From: Actinokineospora auranticolor
GTDB taxonomy: Bacteria; Actinomycetota; Actinomycetes; Mycobacteriales; Pseudonocardiaceae
Reading direction: 5' to 3'
Length of the DNA: 64,000 nucleotides
Assembly (NCBI RefSeq): GCF_002934265.1
Contig: NZ_PTIX01000007.1
Span: 248,001-312,000 of the forward strand
In this document: positions 9,571 to 20,996 of the stretch, one piece after another
Layout: each line of letters begins with the position of its first letter
Position numbering within the stretch: position 1 is the stretch's first letter
Program-made: the position numbers and the translations under genes
Notes under the pieces: generated by a model
What the model was told of the DNA's origin: nothing
Seen by the model: the letters and a program-made list of their open reading frames with translations, nothing else
The model's database searches: none

Positions 9571-10344
9571 GAGGGCTATTCAAAAGTTGATCTCCCCCGA
9601 AAAGGGGAACGGCCCCAGCCGGTAAGGTCGGGTTCCTCTCACGGAATCCGACCTGGCGGGTGGGGCCGTTGCGATATCAGTCCGCTACAGGGCTTGATCG
9701 TTGATATTGGCCCGCCAGAACATGAGCCACACGGTCGCGGCTGACCTCGTCGGCGTGAGTCAATCCACCGTCTCGCGCGTCTTCCGCCGGTTCCTTCCAC
9801 TGATCGGCCAGGCGTCATGCCTTCACGTCCCGCTATTTCCCGGCGTGCTGACCGGCCGCGTAGGGGGCATCGACGGCACCCCGCTCCCCACCGGCGACCG
9901 CGCGGGTCACCGGGACGACCACTTCGGCACATGGCGCCGATCCGGACTGAACGTCCAGGTCGTATCCGGCCTCGAGGGACAACTCCTCGCAGTCTCCATG
10001 CCAACCAAGGGATCACCCACGACCGAAGAGCATTCACGATCACCAGCTGGGAGGACACCCTCGCCGACCACGACATACTCGGCGACAAGGCCTATCGCGG
10101 CCCGGGCGTGATCGCGCCCATCCAGAAACCGTGTCGAGGCGACTCCTCGCCCGGCGACATCGACCACAACCACAACCACTCGGCCAGACGAGCTGCGGTC
10201 GAATGATGCATCGCCCACCTCACACACTGGAAAATGATCTCCAGCCGATACGGAGGGCCCTATCGGGAGTTCCCCGCGATCATTCGGATCATTACAACGC
10301 TCGAGTTCTATCGACTCGGCTGGTAGGCCGTATGAATAGCGCTC
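9571..10344 (+). mobile_element. Decayed IS5-like insertion sequence
   Basis: A 774-bp element with terminal inverted repeats GAGGGCTATTCA (9571-9582) and TGAATAGCGCTC (10333-10344), 11 of 12 matching. The left end carries a long near-perfect hairpin between about 9611 and 9669 (CGGCCCC...GGGGCCG with AGGTCGG/CCGACCT nested inside). No clear target duplication is left. It encodes a broken DDE transposase. Confidence 0.75.
9669..10326 (+). pseudogene. Broken IS5-family (DDE_Tnp_4) transposase
   Basis: Three pieces of one transposase can be read. The N-terminus RYQSATGLD is in one frame from about 9669. The HTH and first catalytic part (VGVSQSTVSRVFRRF, GGIDGTPLPTG, GTWRRSGLNVQVVSGL) are in a second frame from 9701. 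The remainder (THDRRAFTITSWEDTLADHD, ILGDKAYRGPGVI) is in a third frame after a shift near 10010. An in-frame TGA at 10204 then interrupts AAVE-x-CIAHLTHW before the normal end LEFYRLGW at 10326. Two frame changes plus a stop make it inactive. Confidence 0.85.
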
Positions 10345-10444
10345 CCGATCCCATCAACAGGATTTCGCCTGCCCTTCCCCGCTGCCCCAGCGTCGATGGA
10401 CTGGAGCAGGGCTGTCCCCCCCAAGAGGAGGGCGGGGGCTGTCC

Positions 10445-10856
10445 TGGGTCTGGGCGGGGTGTGCAAAAAGTTTGCCGGCCACTCGTCGGACATGTTCTCG
10501 CGCTGTCCCTGGACGGGGTGGTGTTCGAGCCTGCCGGTGTGGAGGTCGCGCGGCACCGGCGAAGTCGGGCGTGTTGGCGCCGATCTCGTGGATCGCTTAC
10601 CTGCCGCAGAGTGCCCGACGTTGTCGGCCCCGCTCGACCCGGCCAAGCTGCTCTCGCCCGCTCAACCCCGCGACCTCACAACTCCCCCACCCGACCAAAC
10701 CGCATGCGCCCACCCACCACGCCGACCCCGAAGGTTGGCGGACTTCGGCAACCTCGTCCGGCCAAGCTGTTCTCGCCCCGCCGACCCACCACCGCGCTGG
10801 CCGCTGCACTGCCCAAGGTCTCTCCCCGGCCCGCGCGCGGTTCTCGGCACGACCGC
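10445..10856. other. Non-coding spacer between repeat copies A and B
   Basis: No supported gene. The sequence is C-rich on the top strand with short imperfect repeats (for example CAAGCTGTTCTCGCC and CAAGCTGCTCTCGCC). Open frames here have no recognisable domains and no ribosome sites. It may be the remains of a deleted repeat-associated gene. Confidence 0.4.
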
Positions 10857-10973
10857 GAGTTGTCCACATAGGCCGAGCCGGTCCACAGGACTTCGGCGTC
10901 CCTTCCGATGCGGCCCGGTGCCGATAGGCTGGAGCGGGGCAGACCACCCCAAGGGAAGGGCGGGGGCGCGTTC
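10857..10973. repeat. Repeat copy B with DnaA-box-like TTGTCCACA
   Basis: Intact relative of copy A. It starts GAGTTGTCCACATAG and ends in CCCCAAGGGAAGGGCGGGGGC. The first 12 bases are identical to the starts of copies C (49915) and D (50278). Confidence 0.55.
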
Positions 10974-11003
10974 CCGACTCTTGGTGGACGAGCGATGCGA
11001 CGG

Positions 11004-11047
11004 TGGTCGTGGCTTGCCTGGTGCGCGCACCAGGCAAGCCACGACCA
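11004..11047. terminator. 44-bp perfect palindrome, probable terminator
   Basis: Two 22-nt arms with no spacer. The left arm begins TGGTCGTGGCTTGCC and the right arm ends GGCAAGCCACGACCA. It lies 5 nt beyond the stop of the leftward hydrolase gene, so it probably terminates that transcript, although arms this long and exact are unusual. No U-tract. Confidence 0.6.
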
Positions 11048-11052
11048 GGCCC

Positions 11053-11832
11053 TCACAGCCGCCGGTTGGCCAACACCGGGATCACCTTCCGCGTCTCCTC
11101 GACCGTCTCCGCGTCGATGTCCACCACAACCACCCCCGGCGCACCCGCCAGCTGCGCCACGACCTCCCCCTTCGGCCCGGCCACCGTGCTGTACCCGATC
11201 CCCAACGGCGTGTTCCCCGCCACCGGCCCAGGATCCGCCTGCCCCGCCGCCAACACCCACGACGTCGAATCCAACGCCCGGGCCCGCACCAGCAACTCCC
11301 ACTGCTCCCGCTTCCCCGGCCCCCCCCCCCACGACGCCCCCAGCAGCACCCCCACCGCCCCCGCGTCCGCCAACGCCCGGAACAGCTCCGGGAACCGCAC
11401 GTCGTAGCAAGTCGCCAACCCCAGCGTCAGCCCGTCCACCGTCACCGTCACCGGCGACGACCCCGCCGCGACCGTCCGCGACTCCGCGAAGCCGAACGCG
11501 TCGAACAGGTGGATCTTCCGGTACCCGACGTGCTGGCCCCGCCCCGTCGCCAGCAGCGTGTTGTAGACCCGGCCATCCTCCGCGGGGGTGAACATGCCCG
11601 CGACGACCAGCACCCCCGTCTCCTCCGCGATCTCCCGCACCGCCGAGGCCCACGGCCCGTCCAGCGGTTCCGCCAGCGGCCCCAGCGGAACGCTGAACGA
11701 GGCCATCGTCGCCTCCGGGAACAGCGCCACCGCCGCGCCGCGGTCCGCCGCGTCGCGGGCGCCCGCGCGGACCAGGTCGAGGTTGGCCGCGGGGTCCGGG
11801 GTGGAACTGATCTGACACAGCGCTACTCGCAC
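11053..11832 (-). CDS. Carbon-nitrogen hydrolase (nitrilase superfamily)
   Basis: A 259-residue amidase-type hydrolase. The Glu-Lys-Cys triad is visible: Glu in LFPEATM, Lys in GYRKIHLFD and Cys in LATCYDVRFPEL. Length and motifs fit the branch containing omega-amidase, deaminated-glutathione amidase and related enzymes; the substrate cannot be told. GTG at 11832 is chosen because the protein then starts at the first beta strand (VRVALCQISS). Divergent from the solute-binding protein at 11868. Confidence 0.88.
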   Translation of the reverse strand: MRVALCQISSTPDPAANLDLVRAGARDAADRGAAVALFPEATMASFSVPLGPLAEPLDGPWASAVREIAEETGVLVVAGMFTPAEDGRVYNTLLATGRGQHVGYRKIHLFDAFGFAESRTVAAGSSPVTVTVDGLTLGLATCYDVRFPELFRALADAGAVGVLLGASWGGGPGKREQWELLVRARALDSTSWVLAAGQADPGPVAGNTPLGIGYSTVAGPKGEVVAQLAGAPGVVVVDIDAETVEETRKVIPVLANRRL

Positions 11833-11867
11833 GGTCGCTCCCTCGTCATCCACTACTGTCGGGTCTC

Positions 11868-13364
11868 GTGCCGATCCTGCCGCGTCGAACCGGTGTCGTC
11901 CTCTGCCTGGTGGCGGTTCTCGGGCTGGCGCTCGCCTGCACGGCCGACCCGCCACCGCCCGCGTCCGGGGACCCGGCCGGGACCTCGCTGGTCATCGGTG
12001 TCGCCCAGGAGCCCGCGAGCCTCGACCCGGTGCGCGGGTACGCGCTCAACGGCGCGGCCAAGGTCTTCGACGGGCTGGTCGAGCACCAGCCGGTCGGCAC
12101 GCTGCGGCCCGCGTTGGCCACGGGGCTGCCCGTCCCGTCGGCCGACGGGAAGTCGTGGACCGCGCGGCTGCGCACCGACGTCTCCTACACCGACGGCAGC
12201 GCCTTCGACTCGGCCGACGTCGTCGCCGCCTACCAGCGGGTCATCGCCGACTCGCCGCTCAAGGCGCGGTTCTGGATGCTCGACGGGGTCAAGGCCGTCG
12301 ACCAGGCCACCGTCCGCTTCGACCTGAACACCCCGTGCGCCTACTTCCCCGACCTGCTCGTCCTCGGCATCCCCTCGGCGGGCACCCCGGACAAGCTCGT
12401 CGGCACCGGCCCCTACCAGGTGTCCGACTGGCAGCGGGGCAAGCGCCTGGTGCTCACCGCCAACAAGGCCTACTTCGGCACCCGCCCCGCCATCACCACC
12501 GTCACCGTCGAGTTCATCCCCGACGACGAGGTCCGCGCCCAGCGCCTGCGCGACGGCAAGCTCGACGGCACCGCGCTGCCCGCCCGGCTGGCCGCCGACT
12601 TCGCCAAGACCGACGGCCTCGCCGTGGTCAACCACAGCAGCGCCGACCTGCGCGCGGTCACCTTCGCGGCCACCGGGCCCACCGCCGACCCGGCCGTGCG
12701 CCTCGCCCTCAACCTCGCCGTCGACCGCCAGGACCTGGTCGAGCAGGTCCTGGCGGGCAAGGGCAAGCCCGCGTCGCTGCCGGTGCCGCCGACCCTCGCC
12801 GAGTTCGTCGAGCCCGGCGCCGACATCGGCTACGACCCCGCCCGCGCCGCCACCGTCCTCGACGCCGCGGGCTGGGTCGCGGGCGCCGACGGGATCCGCG
12901 CCAAGGCGGGGGAGCGGGCCGCGGTCGCCGTCGGCTACCGCGTCGCCGACGTCACCTCCCGCGACCTGGTCGCCGCGTTCGCCGCCACGGCCAAGAAGGT
13001 CGGCGTCGAGGTCACCGCGAACCCGACCGCCGAGGTCGACCCCGCCACGCCCCACCTGGTCGCCTTCGGCGACCCGTTCGACCCCGACCCCGCGCTGCAC
13101 CCCTTGCTGCACCCGGCGGGCGGCACCATCGCCGCCAACCTCGACGCCGCCCGCGCCACCACCGACCCGGCCCAGCGCGCCGTCGCGTTCCGCGCGCTGG
13201 AACGGGCGTACGCGACCGCGCCGACCATGGTCGTGCTCGCCGCGCCCGACCATAGCTACGTCATGCGCGAGAACTGGAACGGATACCAGCCCGTGGTCGA
13301 CGCCGCGGGCACCGACTACACCTGGGGGCCGTGGTGGAACCTGCAAGCCTGGACGCCCAACTGA
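11868..13364 (+). CDS. ABC-type peptide/solute-binding lipoprotein (SBP family 5)
   Basis: A 498-residue extracytoplasmic binding protein. A signal peptide with lipobox LALAC gives a lipidated Cys at about residue 24. The mature part has the family-5 blocks TSLVIGVAQEPASLDPV, FDGLVEH, VSYTDGSAFDSADVVAAYQRV and VGTGPYQV. No permease or ATPase genes are next to it, so the transporter partner is elsewhere or lost. GTG at 11868 lies 8 nt after TACTGT, suggesting a leaderless start. The 3' end overlaps the aminotransferase gene by 34 nt. Confidence 0.85.
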   Translation: MPILPRRTGVVLCLVAVLGLALACTADPPPPASGDPAGTSLVIGVAQEPASLDPVRGYALNGAAKVFDGLVEHQPVGTLRPALATGLPVPSADGKSWTARLRTDVSYTDGSAFDSADVVAAYQRVIADSPLKARFWMLDGVKAVDQATVRFDLNTPCAYFPDLLVLGIPSAGTPDKLVGTGPYQVSDWQRGKRLVLTANKAYFGTRPAITTVTVEFIPDDEVRAQRLRDGKLDGTALPARLAADFAKTDGLAVVNHSSADLRAVTFAATGPTADPAVRLALNLAVDRQDLVEQVLAGKGKPASLPVPPTLAEFVEPGADIGYDPARAATVLDAAGWVAGADGIRAKAGERAAVAVGYRVADVTSRDLVAAFAATAKKVGVEVTANPTAEVDPATPHLVAFGDPFDPDPALHPLLHPAGGTIAANLDAARATTDPAQRAVAFRALERAYATAPTMVVLAAPDHSYVMRENWNGYQPVVDAAGTDYTWGPWWNLQAWTPN

Positions 13365-14527
13365 TCGACGCCGCCGCGGCCCAGGGCGACACCCCCGCCG
13401 CCGGGCGGGTGTTCCTGGACAGCGCCGGGTCGTCGCTGCCGCCGTCGGCCGTGGTGGACGCCGTGGTCGGGCACCTGCGGCGCGAGGCCGAGATCGGCGG
13501 CTACCGGGCCGCCGCCGAGCGGCGCGACGACCTGGAGGCCGGGTACGGCCTGCTCGCCGACTTCCTCGGCTGCGCCCCCGACGAGGTCGCGTTCACCGAC
13601 AGCGCCACCCGCTCCTGGCTGTCCCTGCTCGACGCGATCCCGCTCGGCCCCGGCGACCGCGTGCTCACCACCGAGGCCGAGTACGGCGGCAACGCCATCC
13701 CGTTGCTGCGCGTGGCCGACCAGGCGGGCTTCAGCGTCGAACCCGTCCCTTCCGGACCGGACGGTTCGATCGACCTCGACGCGCTGCGCGGCGCGCTCGA
13801 CGAGCGGGTCAGGCTCGTCTCGCTCGTGCACGTGCCCACCAACGGCGGCCTGGTCAACCCGGTCGCCGAGGTCGCCGCCGCCGCGCACGGGGTCGGGGCG
13901 CTCGTGCTGCTCGACGCGTGCCAGTCGTTCGGCCAGCTGCCCCTCTCGCTGGCGGGCACCGGCGTCGACATGATCACCGCGACCGGCCGCAAGTGGCTGC
14001 GCGGACCCCGCGGCACCGGCGTGCTGGCCGTGCGGCGGGACGTCCTGGCGCGGCTGCGACCCCGGCTGGTCGACCTGCGCGGCGCGGTCTGGACGGGGTT
14101 GCGCGAGGTCGAGCTCCGCGCCGACGCGCGGGTGCTGGAGCTGTGGGAGCACAGCGTCGCCGACCGGCTCGGGCTGCTCGCCGCCGTCCGCTACGCGTCC
14201 GACCTGGGGGTCGATCGGATCGCCGCGTCGGTCGGCGACCGGGCGGCGCGGCTGCGGGCGGGGCTCGCCGAGGTCCCCGGGGTGACCGTGCGGGACATCG
14301 GGGCCCAGCGCTGCGGGTTGGTCAGCTTCACCGTCGACGGCCGGTCCGCGGAGCACGTACGTGACGCACTGGCCGACCGGGACGTCACGGTGACGGTCAG
14401 CTCCCTGCCCTCGACCCGCTACGACATGACCCGCCGGGCGCTGCCGCAGGTGGTGCGGGCCTCGCCGCACTACTTCGTCTCCCACGCCCAGATCGACACC
14501 GCGGTGGGCGCCGTCGCGGACCTGTGA
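13331..14527 (+). CDS. Class V aminotransferase-fold PLP enzyme
   Basis: A 398-residue fold-type I PLP protein. The PLP lysine is in [15 protein letters not shown], the Asp that holds the pyridine nitrogen is in [13 protein letters not shown], and the N-terminal [11 protein letters not shown] is typical of the isopenicillin-epimerase / cysteine-desulfurase-like group. The substrate is not identifiable. The GTG at 13331 lies inside the preceding gene (34-nt overlap), so coupling to the binding protein is likely; a later start is possible. It ends 73 nt before hisD. Confidence 0.8.
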   Translation: MVEPASLDAQLIDAAAAQGDTPAAGRVFLDSAGSSLPPSAVVDAVVGHLRREAEIGGYRAAAERRDDLEAGYGLLADFLGCAPDEVAFTDSATRSWLSLLDAIPLGPGDRVLTTEAEYGGNAIPLLRVADQAGFSVEPVPSGPDGSIDLDALRGALDERVRLVSLVHVPTNGGLVNPVAEVAAAAHGVGALVLLDACQSFGQLPLSLAGTGVDMITATGRKWLRGPRGTGVLAVRRDVLARLRPRLVDLRGAVWTGLREVELRADARVLELWEHSVADRLGLLAAVRYASDLGVDRIAASVGDRAARLRAGLAEVPGVTVRDIGAQRCGLVSFTVDGRSAEHVRDALADRDVTVTVSSLPSTRYDMTRRALPQVVRASPHYFVSHAQIDTAVGAVADL

Positions 14528-17637
<3,110 letters not shown>

Positions 17638-17799
17638 GTGCCGAAGGAAGCGCTGACCATCGGCCTGATCGCCCTCGCGGGCATCCTCGTCGGCGGCGTG
17701 TACTCGACGTGGAAGACGGCCAAGCTGATGGCCGGGATCCTGCTGGTCCTGGCCCTGCTGGCGGCGGGCGGCGCCGTGGCCTGGTACGTGTCCTCCTGA
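17638..17799 (+). CDS. Small two-helix membrane protein at the end of hisDCB
   Basis: A 53-residue protein starting with GTG on the base after the hisB stop. Two hydrophobic stretches (LTIGLIALAGILVGGVY and LMAGILLVLALLAAGGAVAW) are linked by a short charged turn STWKTAK. It appears to be the last gene before a strong terminator at 17824. Role unknown; the tight packing suggests coupled expression with hisB. Confidence 0.65.
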   Translation: MPKEALTIGLIALAGILVGGVYSTWKTAKLMAGILLVLALLAAGGAVAWYVSS

Positions 17800-17823
17800 C
17801 CCACCCCTCCTGATCCGACGCGA

Positions 17824-17852
17824 TGGCTCGGGCACCGCGGTGTCCCGAGCCA
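17824..17852 (+). terminator. Terminator of the hisDCB operon
   Basis: 9-bp stem TGGCTCGGG / CCCGAGCCA with an 11-nt loop, followed by a moderately T-rich CCGTTTCGCTGCTTGCTTT. Confidence 0.75.
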
Positions 17853-18093
17853 CCGTTTCGCTGCTTGCTTTCCACTAGCGACTATTCGCTATCAAGATAA
17901 TGTGTATTGGCTGGTCATCGTGGTCGCGGTGACGGGGGTGGGCCGAGGTGGCGCGATGGGGAGAGTGGGTGCGGCTGGGCGGGGCGCAAGCACGCCAGGA
18001 CGGGGCGGGGCGCACCAGGACGGGGCAGGCCGCGCGCACCAGGACGGAAGGCGGACTTCGCGGCGGGGCGGGTCGAGAGGCCCGGGCCGGGAC
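17853..18093. other. Intergenic spacer with short repeats
   Basis: No supported gene. It contains an A/T-richer patch with a perfect inverted repeat TAGCGA-CTAT-TCGCTA (17876-17891) and three imperfect copies of CACCAGGACGG between about 17994 and 18047. Its open frames have atypical composition and no ribosome site. Confidence 0.4.
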
Positions 18094-18558
18094 CTACTCG
18101 ATGCCGCCCTCGGTGGCAGCCTTCAGCCGGGGCGCGCCCGGGCCGAAGTAGGACATCCGGTCGTCGACGTTGACCAGCAGGCAGCTCTTCAGCGACAGGC
18201 ACCCGCAGCCGATGCAGGACGTCAGGTTGTCGCGCAGCCGCTGGAGCGAGTCGATGCGGGCGTCGAGTTCGGTGCGCCAGGCCTTGGACAGCCGCGACCA
18301 GTCGACCTTCGTCGGGGTGCGGCGCTCGGGCAGCGTCTCCAGCGCGTCGTGGATCTCCTCGAGGGTGAGCCCGACGCGCTGGGCGGTGCGGATGAAGGCC
18401 AGCCGCCGCAGGACGGCCCGGGGGTAGCGTCGCTGGTTGCCCGCCGTGCGCTCGGAGGTGATCAGGCCGCGCTCCTCGTAGAAGCGCAGGGCCGTGTGCG
18501 GGACGCCGCTGCGGTCGGCCACCTCGCCGATGGTCAGCGTTTCGGGCAGTTTGGACAC
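18094..18558 (-). CDS. soxR: Redox-sensitive MerR-family regulator SoxR
   Basis: A 154-residue regulator. The N-terminal MerR winged helix (LTIGEVADRSGVPHTALRFYEERGLI) is followed by a dimerisation helix and the SoxR-specific 2Fe-2S cluster motif CIGCGCLSLKSC. In actinobacteria SoxR senses redox-active small molecules rather than general superoxide stress. GTG at 18558 is preferred since the domain begins 8 residues later; a longer frame upstream would run through the operator-like palindrome at 18578. Confidence 0.93.
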   Translation of the reverse strand: MSKLPETLTIGEVADRSGVPHTALRFYEERGLITSERTAGNQRRYPRAVLRRLAFIRTAQRVGLTLEEIHDALETLPERRTPTKVDWSRLSKAWRTELDARIDSLQRLRDNLTSCIGCGCLSLKSCLLVNVDDRMSYFGPGAPRLKAATEGGIE

Positions 18559-18577
18559 CTGGTCGAGCCTACCGGCG

Positions 18578-18597
18578 ACCTCAAGGTAGGTCGAGGT
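18578..18597. promoter_or_regulatory. Candidate SoxR box
   Basis: ACCTCAAGG-TA-GGTCGAGGT, an imperfect palindrome close to the known SoxR consensus CCTCAAG...CTTGAGG. It starts 19 nt upstream of the soxR GTG and overlaps the kptA stop codon. It fits autoregulation of soxR. Confidence 0.5.
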
Positions 18598-19126
18598 AAC
18601 CGGGCGGCACGTGCGCGCACAGCCAGACACCGTTCGCACTGAGGTGGAACACGTGCCCGTCGGTCGCCATCCGACCGGCCTGCACGCTCAGCACGACGGG
18701 CTTCCCACGCCGGGCCCCGACGTTGACCGCCGTGTCGTAGGCCGCTGACAGGTGCACCGCGTGCCGCCGCATCGGCCGCAGACCCTCCGCCCGGATCGCG
18801 GGGAGCACGGCGGCCACCGTGCCGTGGTAGAGCACCTCGGGCGGACTGGCCTCGGGCAGCCCGAGCTCCACCTCGACGCTGTGCCCCTGGCTGGCCCGGA
18901 TGCGGGTCCCGGTCTCGTCGAAGGCGTAGCGGGACTTGTTGTTCTCCGCCACGACCCGCTCGAGCAGCGCCCGGTCCATCCGGGTGCCGTGCCGGGCCAG
19001 CGCGGCGAGCAGGTCGTCGACGGGCACCCAGCCCGCCGGGTCGAGCGTGACGCCGACGCTGCCCGGGTCGTGGCGCAGCACCTTGGCGAGCCTCTTCGAG
19101 AGGCTGATGATCTTCTTGTCTTCCAT
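18581..19126 (-). CDS. kptA: RNA 2'-phosphotransferase (Tpt1/KptA)
   Basis: A 181-residue enzyme of the Tpt1/KptA family, which removes an internal RNA 2'-phosphate using NAD. Conserved blocks: LSKRLAKVLRHDP near the N-terminus, RASQGHSVEVELGLP, LYHGTVAAVLPAI and RMATDGHVFHLSANGVWL. Bacterial members rarely have a known substrate and may also handle ADP-ribosylation. ATG at 19126 is preferred over a TTG five codons earlier. Transcribed toward soxR, with its stop inside the SoxR-box region. Confidence 0.9.
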   Translation of the reverse strand: MEDKKIISLSKRLAKVLRHDPGSVGVTLDPAGWVPVDDLLAALARHGTRMDRALLERVVAENNKSRYAFDETGTRIRASQGHSVEVELGLPEASPPEVLYHGTVAAVLPAIRAEGLRPMRRHAVHLSAAYDTAVNVGARRGKPVVLSVQAGRMATDGHVFHLSANGVWLCAHVPPGYLDLP

Positions 19127-19221
19127 GTCCGGTTCAGTCAACCAGCCGGCCTGCCCACCCCGGAAGCGATTTCCGCCGAAGGCCGGGTCCGCTCGATCAC
19201 TCCCCAGTGGACACCCGGGGC

Positions 19222-19494
19222 TCAGGCATGGACGGGTCGGTGGGCGGGCCTCGGCTCAGGCTGCTGCTGCGTGAGGGCCAAGGCCTCGCGGGCCGTGCGG
19301 GGGGCGGGCACGGTGACGTCCTCGGCGGCGGGGATGACGACGGCGACGGCGAACGCCAGCCACAGGACGGCCAGGGGGATCGGCCAGATGACGGACTCGG
19401 TGACGGCCAGGTAGCCGTGCACGCCCGCCGCGGCCGTCAGGACCGCCGCCAGCGACCAGCGGACCGGTCTGCGGTCCAGGCTTCGAGTCTTCAC
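19222..19494 (-). CDS. Small membrane protein, two predicted helices
   Basis: A 90-residue protein with two hydrophobic segments (WSLAAVLTAAAGVHGYLAV and IWPIPLAVLWLAFAVAVVI) and a hydrophilic C-terminal tail rich in Ala, Pro and Arg. GTG start at 19494. No domain recognised. Divergent from hisH with 125 nt between them. Confidence 0.55.
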   Translation of the reverse strand: MKTRSLDRRPVRWSLAAVLTAAAGVHGYLAVTESVIWPIPLAVLWLAFAVAVVIPAAEDVTVPAPRTAREALALTQQQPEPRPAHRPVHA

Positions 19495-19619
19495 GGCGCC
19501 CCTCCGTCAGGTCCCCCGACCCCATACTCGTCACGGGGTAGGTACCCGCTCGGGTCACCGCTCAACCACAGCCGCATGTCACAGTTGGATCACGGAGGCC
19601 GCCGACTACGCTGAGCGGC

Positions 19620-20252
19620 GTGGCAAGAGTCGTCGTTCTGGATTACGGGTCGGGAAACCTTCGGTCGGCCGAGCGCGCGCTGCGCCGGGTGGGGGCCGAG
19701 GTCGAGGTCACCGGTGACTTCCAGACCGCGCTCGAGTGCGAGGCGCTGGTGGTGCCCGGGGTCGGGGCCTACGCGGCGTGCATGGCGGGGCTCAAGGACG
19801 TCCGCGGCGACCGCATCATCGGCCGCAGGCTCGCGGGCGGGCGCCCGGTGCTCGGCATCTGCGTCGGCATGCAGATCCTCTTCGACCGGGGCATCGAGCA
19901 CGGCGTCGAGACCGAGGGCTGCGCGGAGTGGCCCGGCGTGGTCGACCGGCTGGAGGCCGACGTCGTGCCGCACATGGGCTGGAACACCGTGCACGCCCCC
20001 GAGAAGTCGGTCCTCTTCGGCGGCCTCGGCCCCGACACCCGCTTCTACTTCGTGCACTCCTACGCCGCCCGCCAGTGGCAGCTGCACCCCGAACCGCCGA
20101 TGATCCCTCCCCTGGTGACCTGGGCCACGCACGGTGACGACTTCGTGGCCGCCGCCGAGAACGGCCCGCTGTCGGCCACCCAGTTCCACCCGGAGAAGTC
20201 CGGCGACGCGGGCGCGCACCTGCTGGAGAACTGGCTCGCGAGCGTCGCTTAG
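19620..20252 (+). CDS. hisH: Imidazole glycerol phosphate synthase glutaminase HisH
   Basis: A 210-residue class I glutamine amidotransferase that feeds ammonia to HisF. Nucleophile Cys in LGICVGMQ; His and Glu of the triad in QFHPEKSG. The GTG at 19620 lies 7 nt after a TACGCT box with TTGGAT 16 nt further upstream and has no ribosome site, so a leaderless mRNA is likely. hisA follows 9 nt later, but its partner gene hisF is 28 kb away because of the inserted accessory region. Confidence 0.96.
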   Translation: MARVVVLDYGSGNLRSAERALRRVGAEVEVTGDFQTALECEALVVPGVGAYAACMAGLKDVRGDRIIGRRLAGGRPVLGICVGMQILFDRGIEHGVETEGCAEWPGVVDRLEADVVPHMGWNTVHAPEKSVLFGGLGPDTRFYFVHSYAARQWQLHPEPPMIPPLVTWATHGDDFVAAAENGPLSATQFHPEKSGDAGAHLLENWLASVA

Positions 20253-20261
20253 GCTGTCCGG

Positions 20262-20990
20262 GTGAGCTTCTACCTGCTGCCCGCCGTCGACGTCGCCTAC
20301 GGCCAAGCCGTCCGCCTGACCCAGGGCGAGGAGGGCACCGAGACCACCTACGGCACCCCCCTCGACGCCGCGCTGGCCTGGCAGAACGACGGGGCCGAGT
20401 GGGTGCACCTGGTCGACCTCGACGCCGCCTTCGGCCGCGGCGGCAACCAGGACCTGGTCGCCGAGGTGGTCCGCGCCCTGGACGTCAAGGTCGAGCTCTC
20501 CGGCGGCATCCGCGACGACGACTCGTTGGCCGCCGCGCTGGCCACCGGGTGCGCCCGGGTCAACCTGGGCACCGCCGCCCTGGAGAACCCCGAGTGGTGC
20601 GCCCGCGCCATCGCCACCCACGGTGAGCGCATCGCCGTCGGCCTCGACGTGCGCATCAAGGACGGCGAGCACCGCGTCGCCACCCGCGGCTGGACCAAGG
20701 ACGGCGGCGACCTCTGGGAGGTCCTCACCCGCCTCGACCGCGACGGCTGCTCCCGCTACGTCGTCACCGACGTCAGCAAGGACGGCACCCTCCAGGGTCC
20801 CAACGCCGACCTGCTGCGCGCCGTCTGCGCCGCCACCGACGCCCCCGTCGTCGCCTCGGGCGGCGTGTCCAGTGTGGACGACCTGCGCGCGCTGGCCGCG
20901 CTCGCACCGATCGGTGTCGAGGGCGCCATCGTCGGCAAGGCGTTGTACAACAAGAACTTTACGCTGCCGGAAGCCCTCGCCGCCGTCTAG
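20262..20990 (+). CDS. priA: Bifunctional HisA/TrpF isomerase PriA
   Basis: A 242-residue beta-alpha-barrel isomerase. Catalytic Asp in [15 protein letters not shown], and the second Asp in [17 protein letters not shown]. In actinobacteria this enzyme (PriA) serves both histidine (HisA) and tryptophan (TrpF) synthesis, and no separate trpF is seen in the trp cluster here, consistent with that dual role. GTG at 20262 lies 6 nt after TAGGCT, so it may also be read from its own leaderless transcript. Its stop faces the convergent gene at 20997. Confidence 0.94.
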   Translation: MSFYLLPAVDVAYGQAVRLTQGEEGTETTYGTPLDAALAWQNDGAEWVHLVDLDAAFGRGGNQDLVAEVVRALDVKVELSGGIRDDDSLAAALATGCARVNLGTAALENPEWCARAIATHGERIAVGLDVRIKDGEHRVATRGWTKDGGDLWEVLTRLDRDGCSRYVVTDVSKDGTLQGPNADLLRAVCAATDAPVVASGGVSSVDDLRALAALAPIGVEGAIVGKALYNKNFTLPEALAAV

Positions 20991-20996
20991 GGGCGC

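Larger units (their letters stand above)
9552..10444. repeat. Repeat copy A, split by the IS element
   Basis: 9552-9570 starts GAGTTGTCCACAT; the rest of the unit resumes at 10345 and runs to about 10444. Joined, it aligns with copy B (10857-10973), sharing AGGAyTTCG, CCCTTCC, CTGGAGC and a CCCCAAG...GGGCGGGGGC end. The IS therefore inserted into this copy. TTGTCCACA matches the actinobacterial DnaA box. Confidence 0.55.

Noticed and set aside
10445-10856. Coding frames between the two repeats
   Set aside because: Several overlapping frames on both strands, none with domains, consistent codon bias or start signals.
13331-14527. Naming the class V aminotransferase as the ergothioneine lyase EgtE
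   Set aside because: No other egt genes are nearby and the motifs only support the fold family.
17902-18642. A 246-codon rightward frame antisense to soxR
   Set aside because: Composition follows the soxR complement, low-complexity Gly/Arg, no ribosome site; soxR is clearly the gene.
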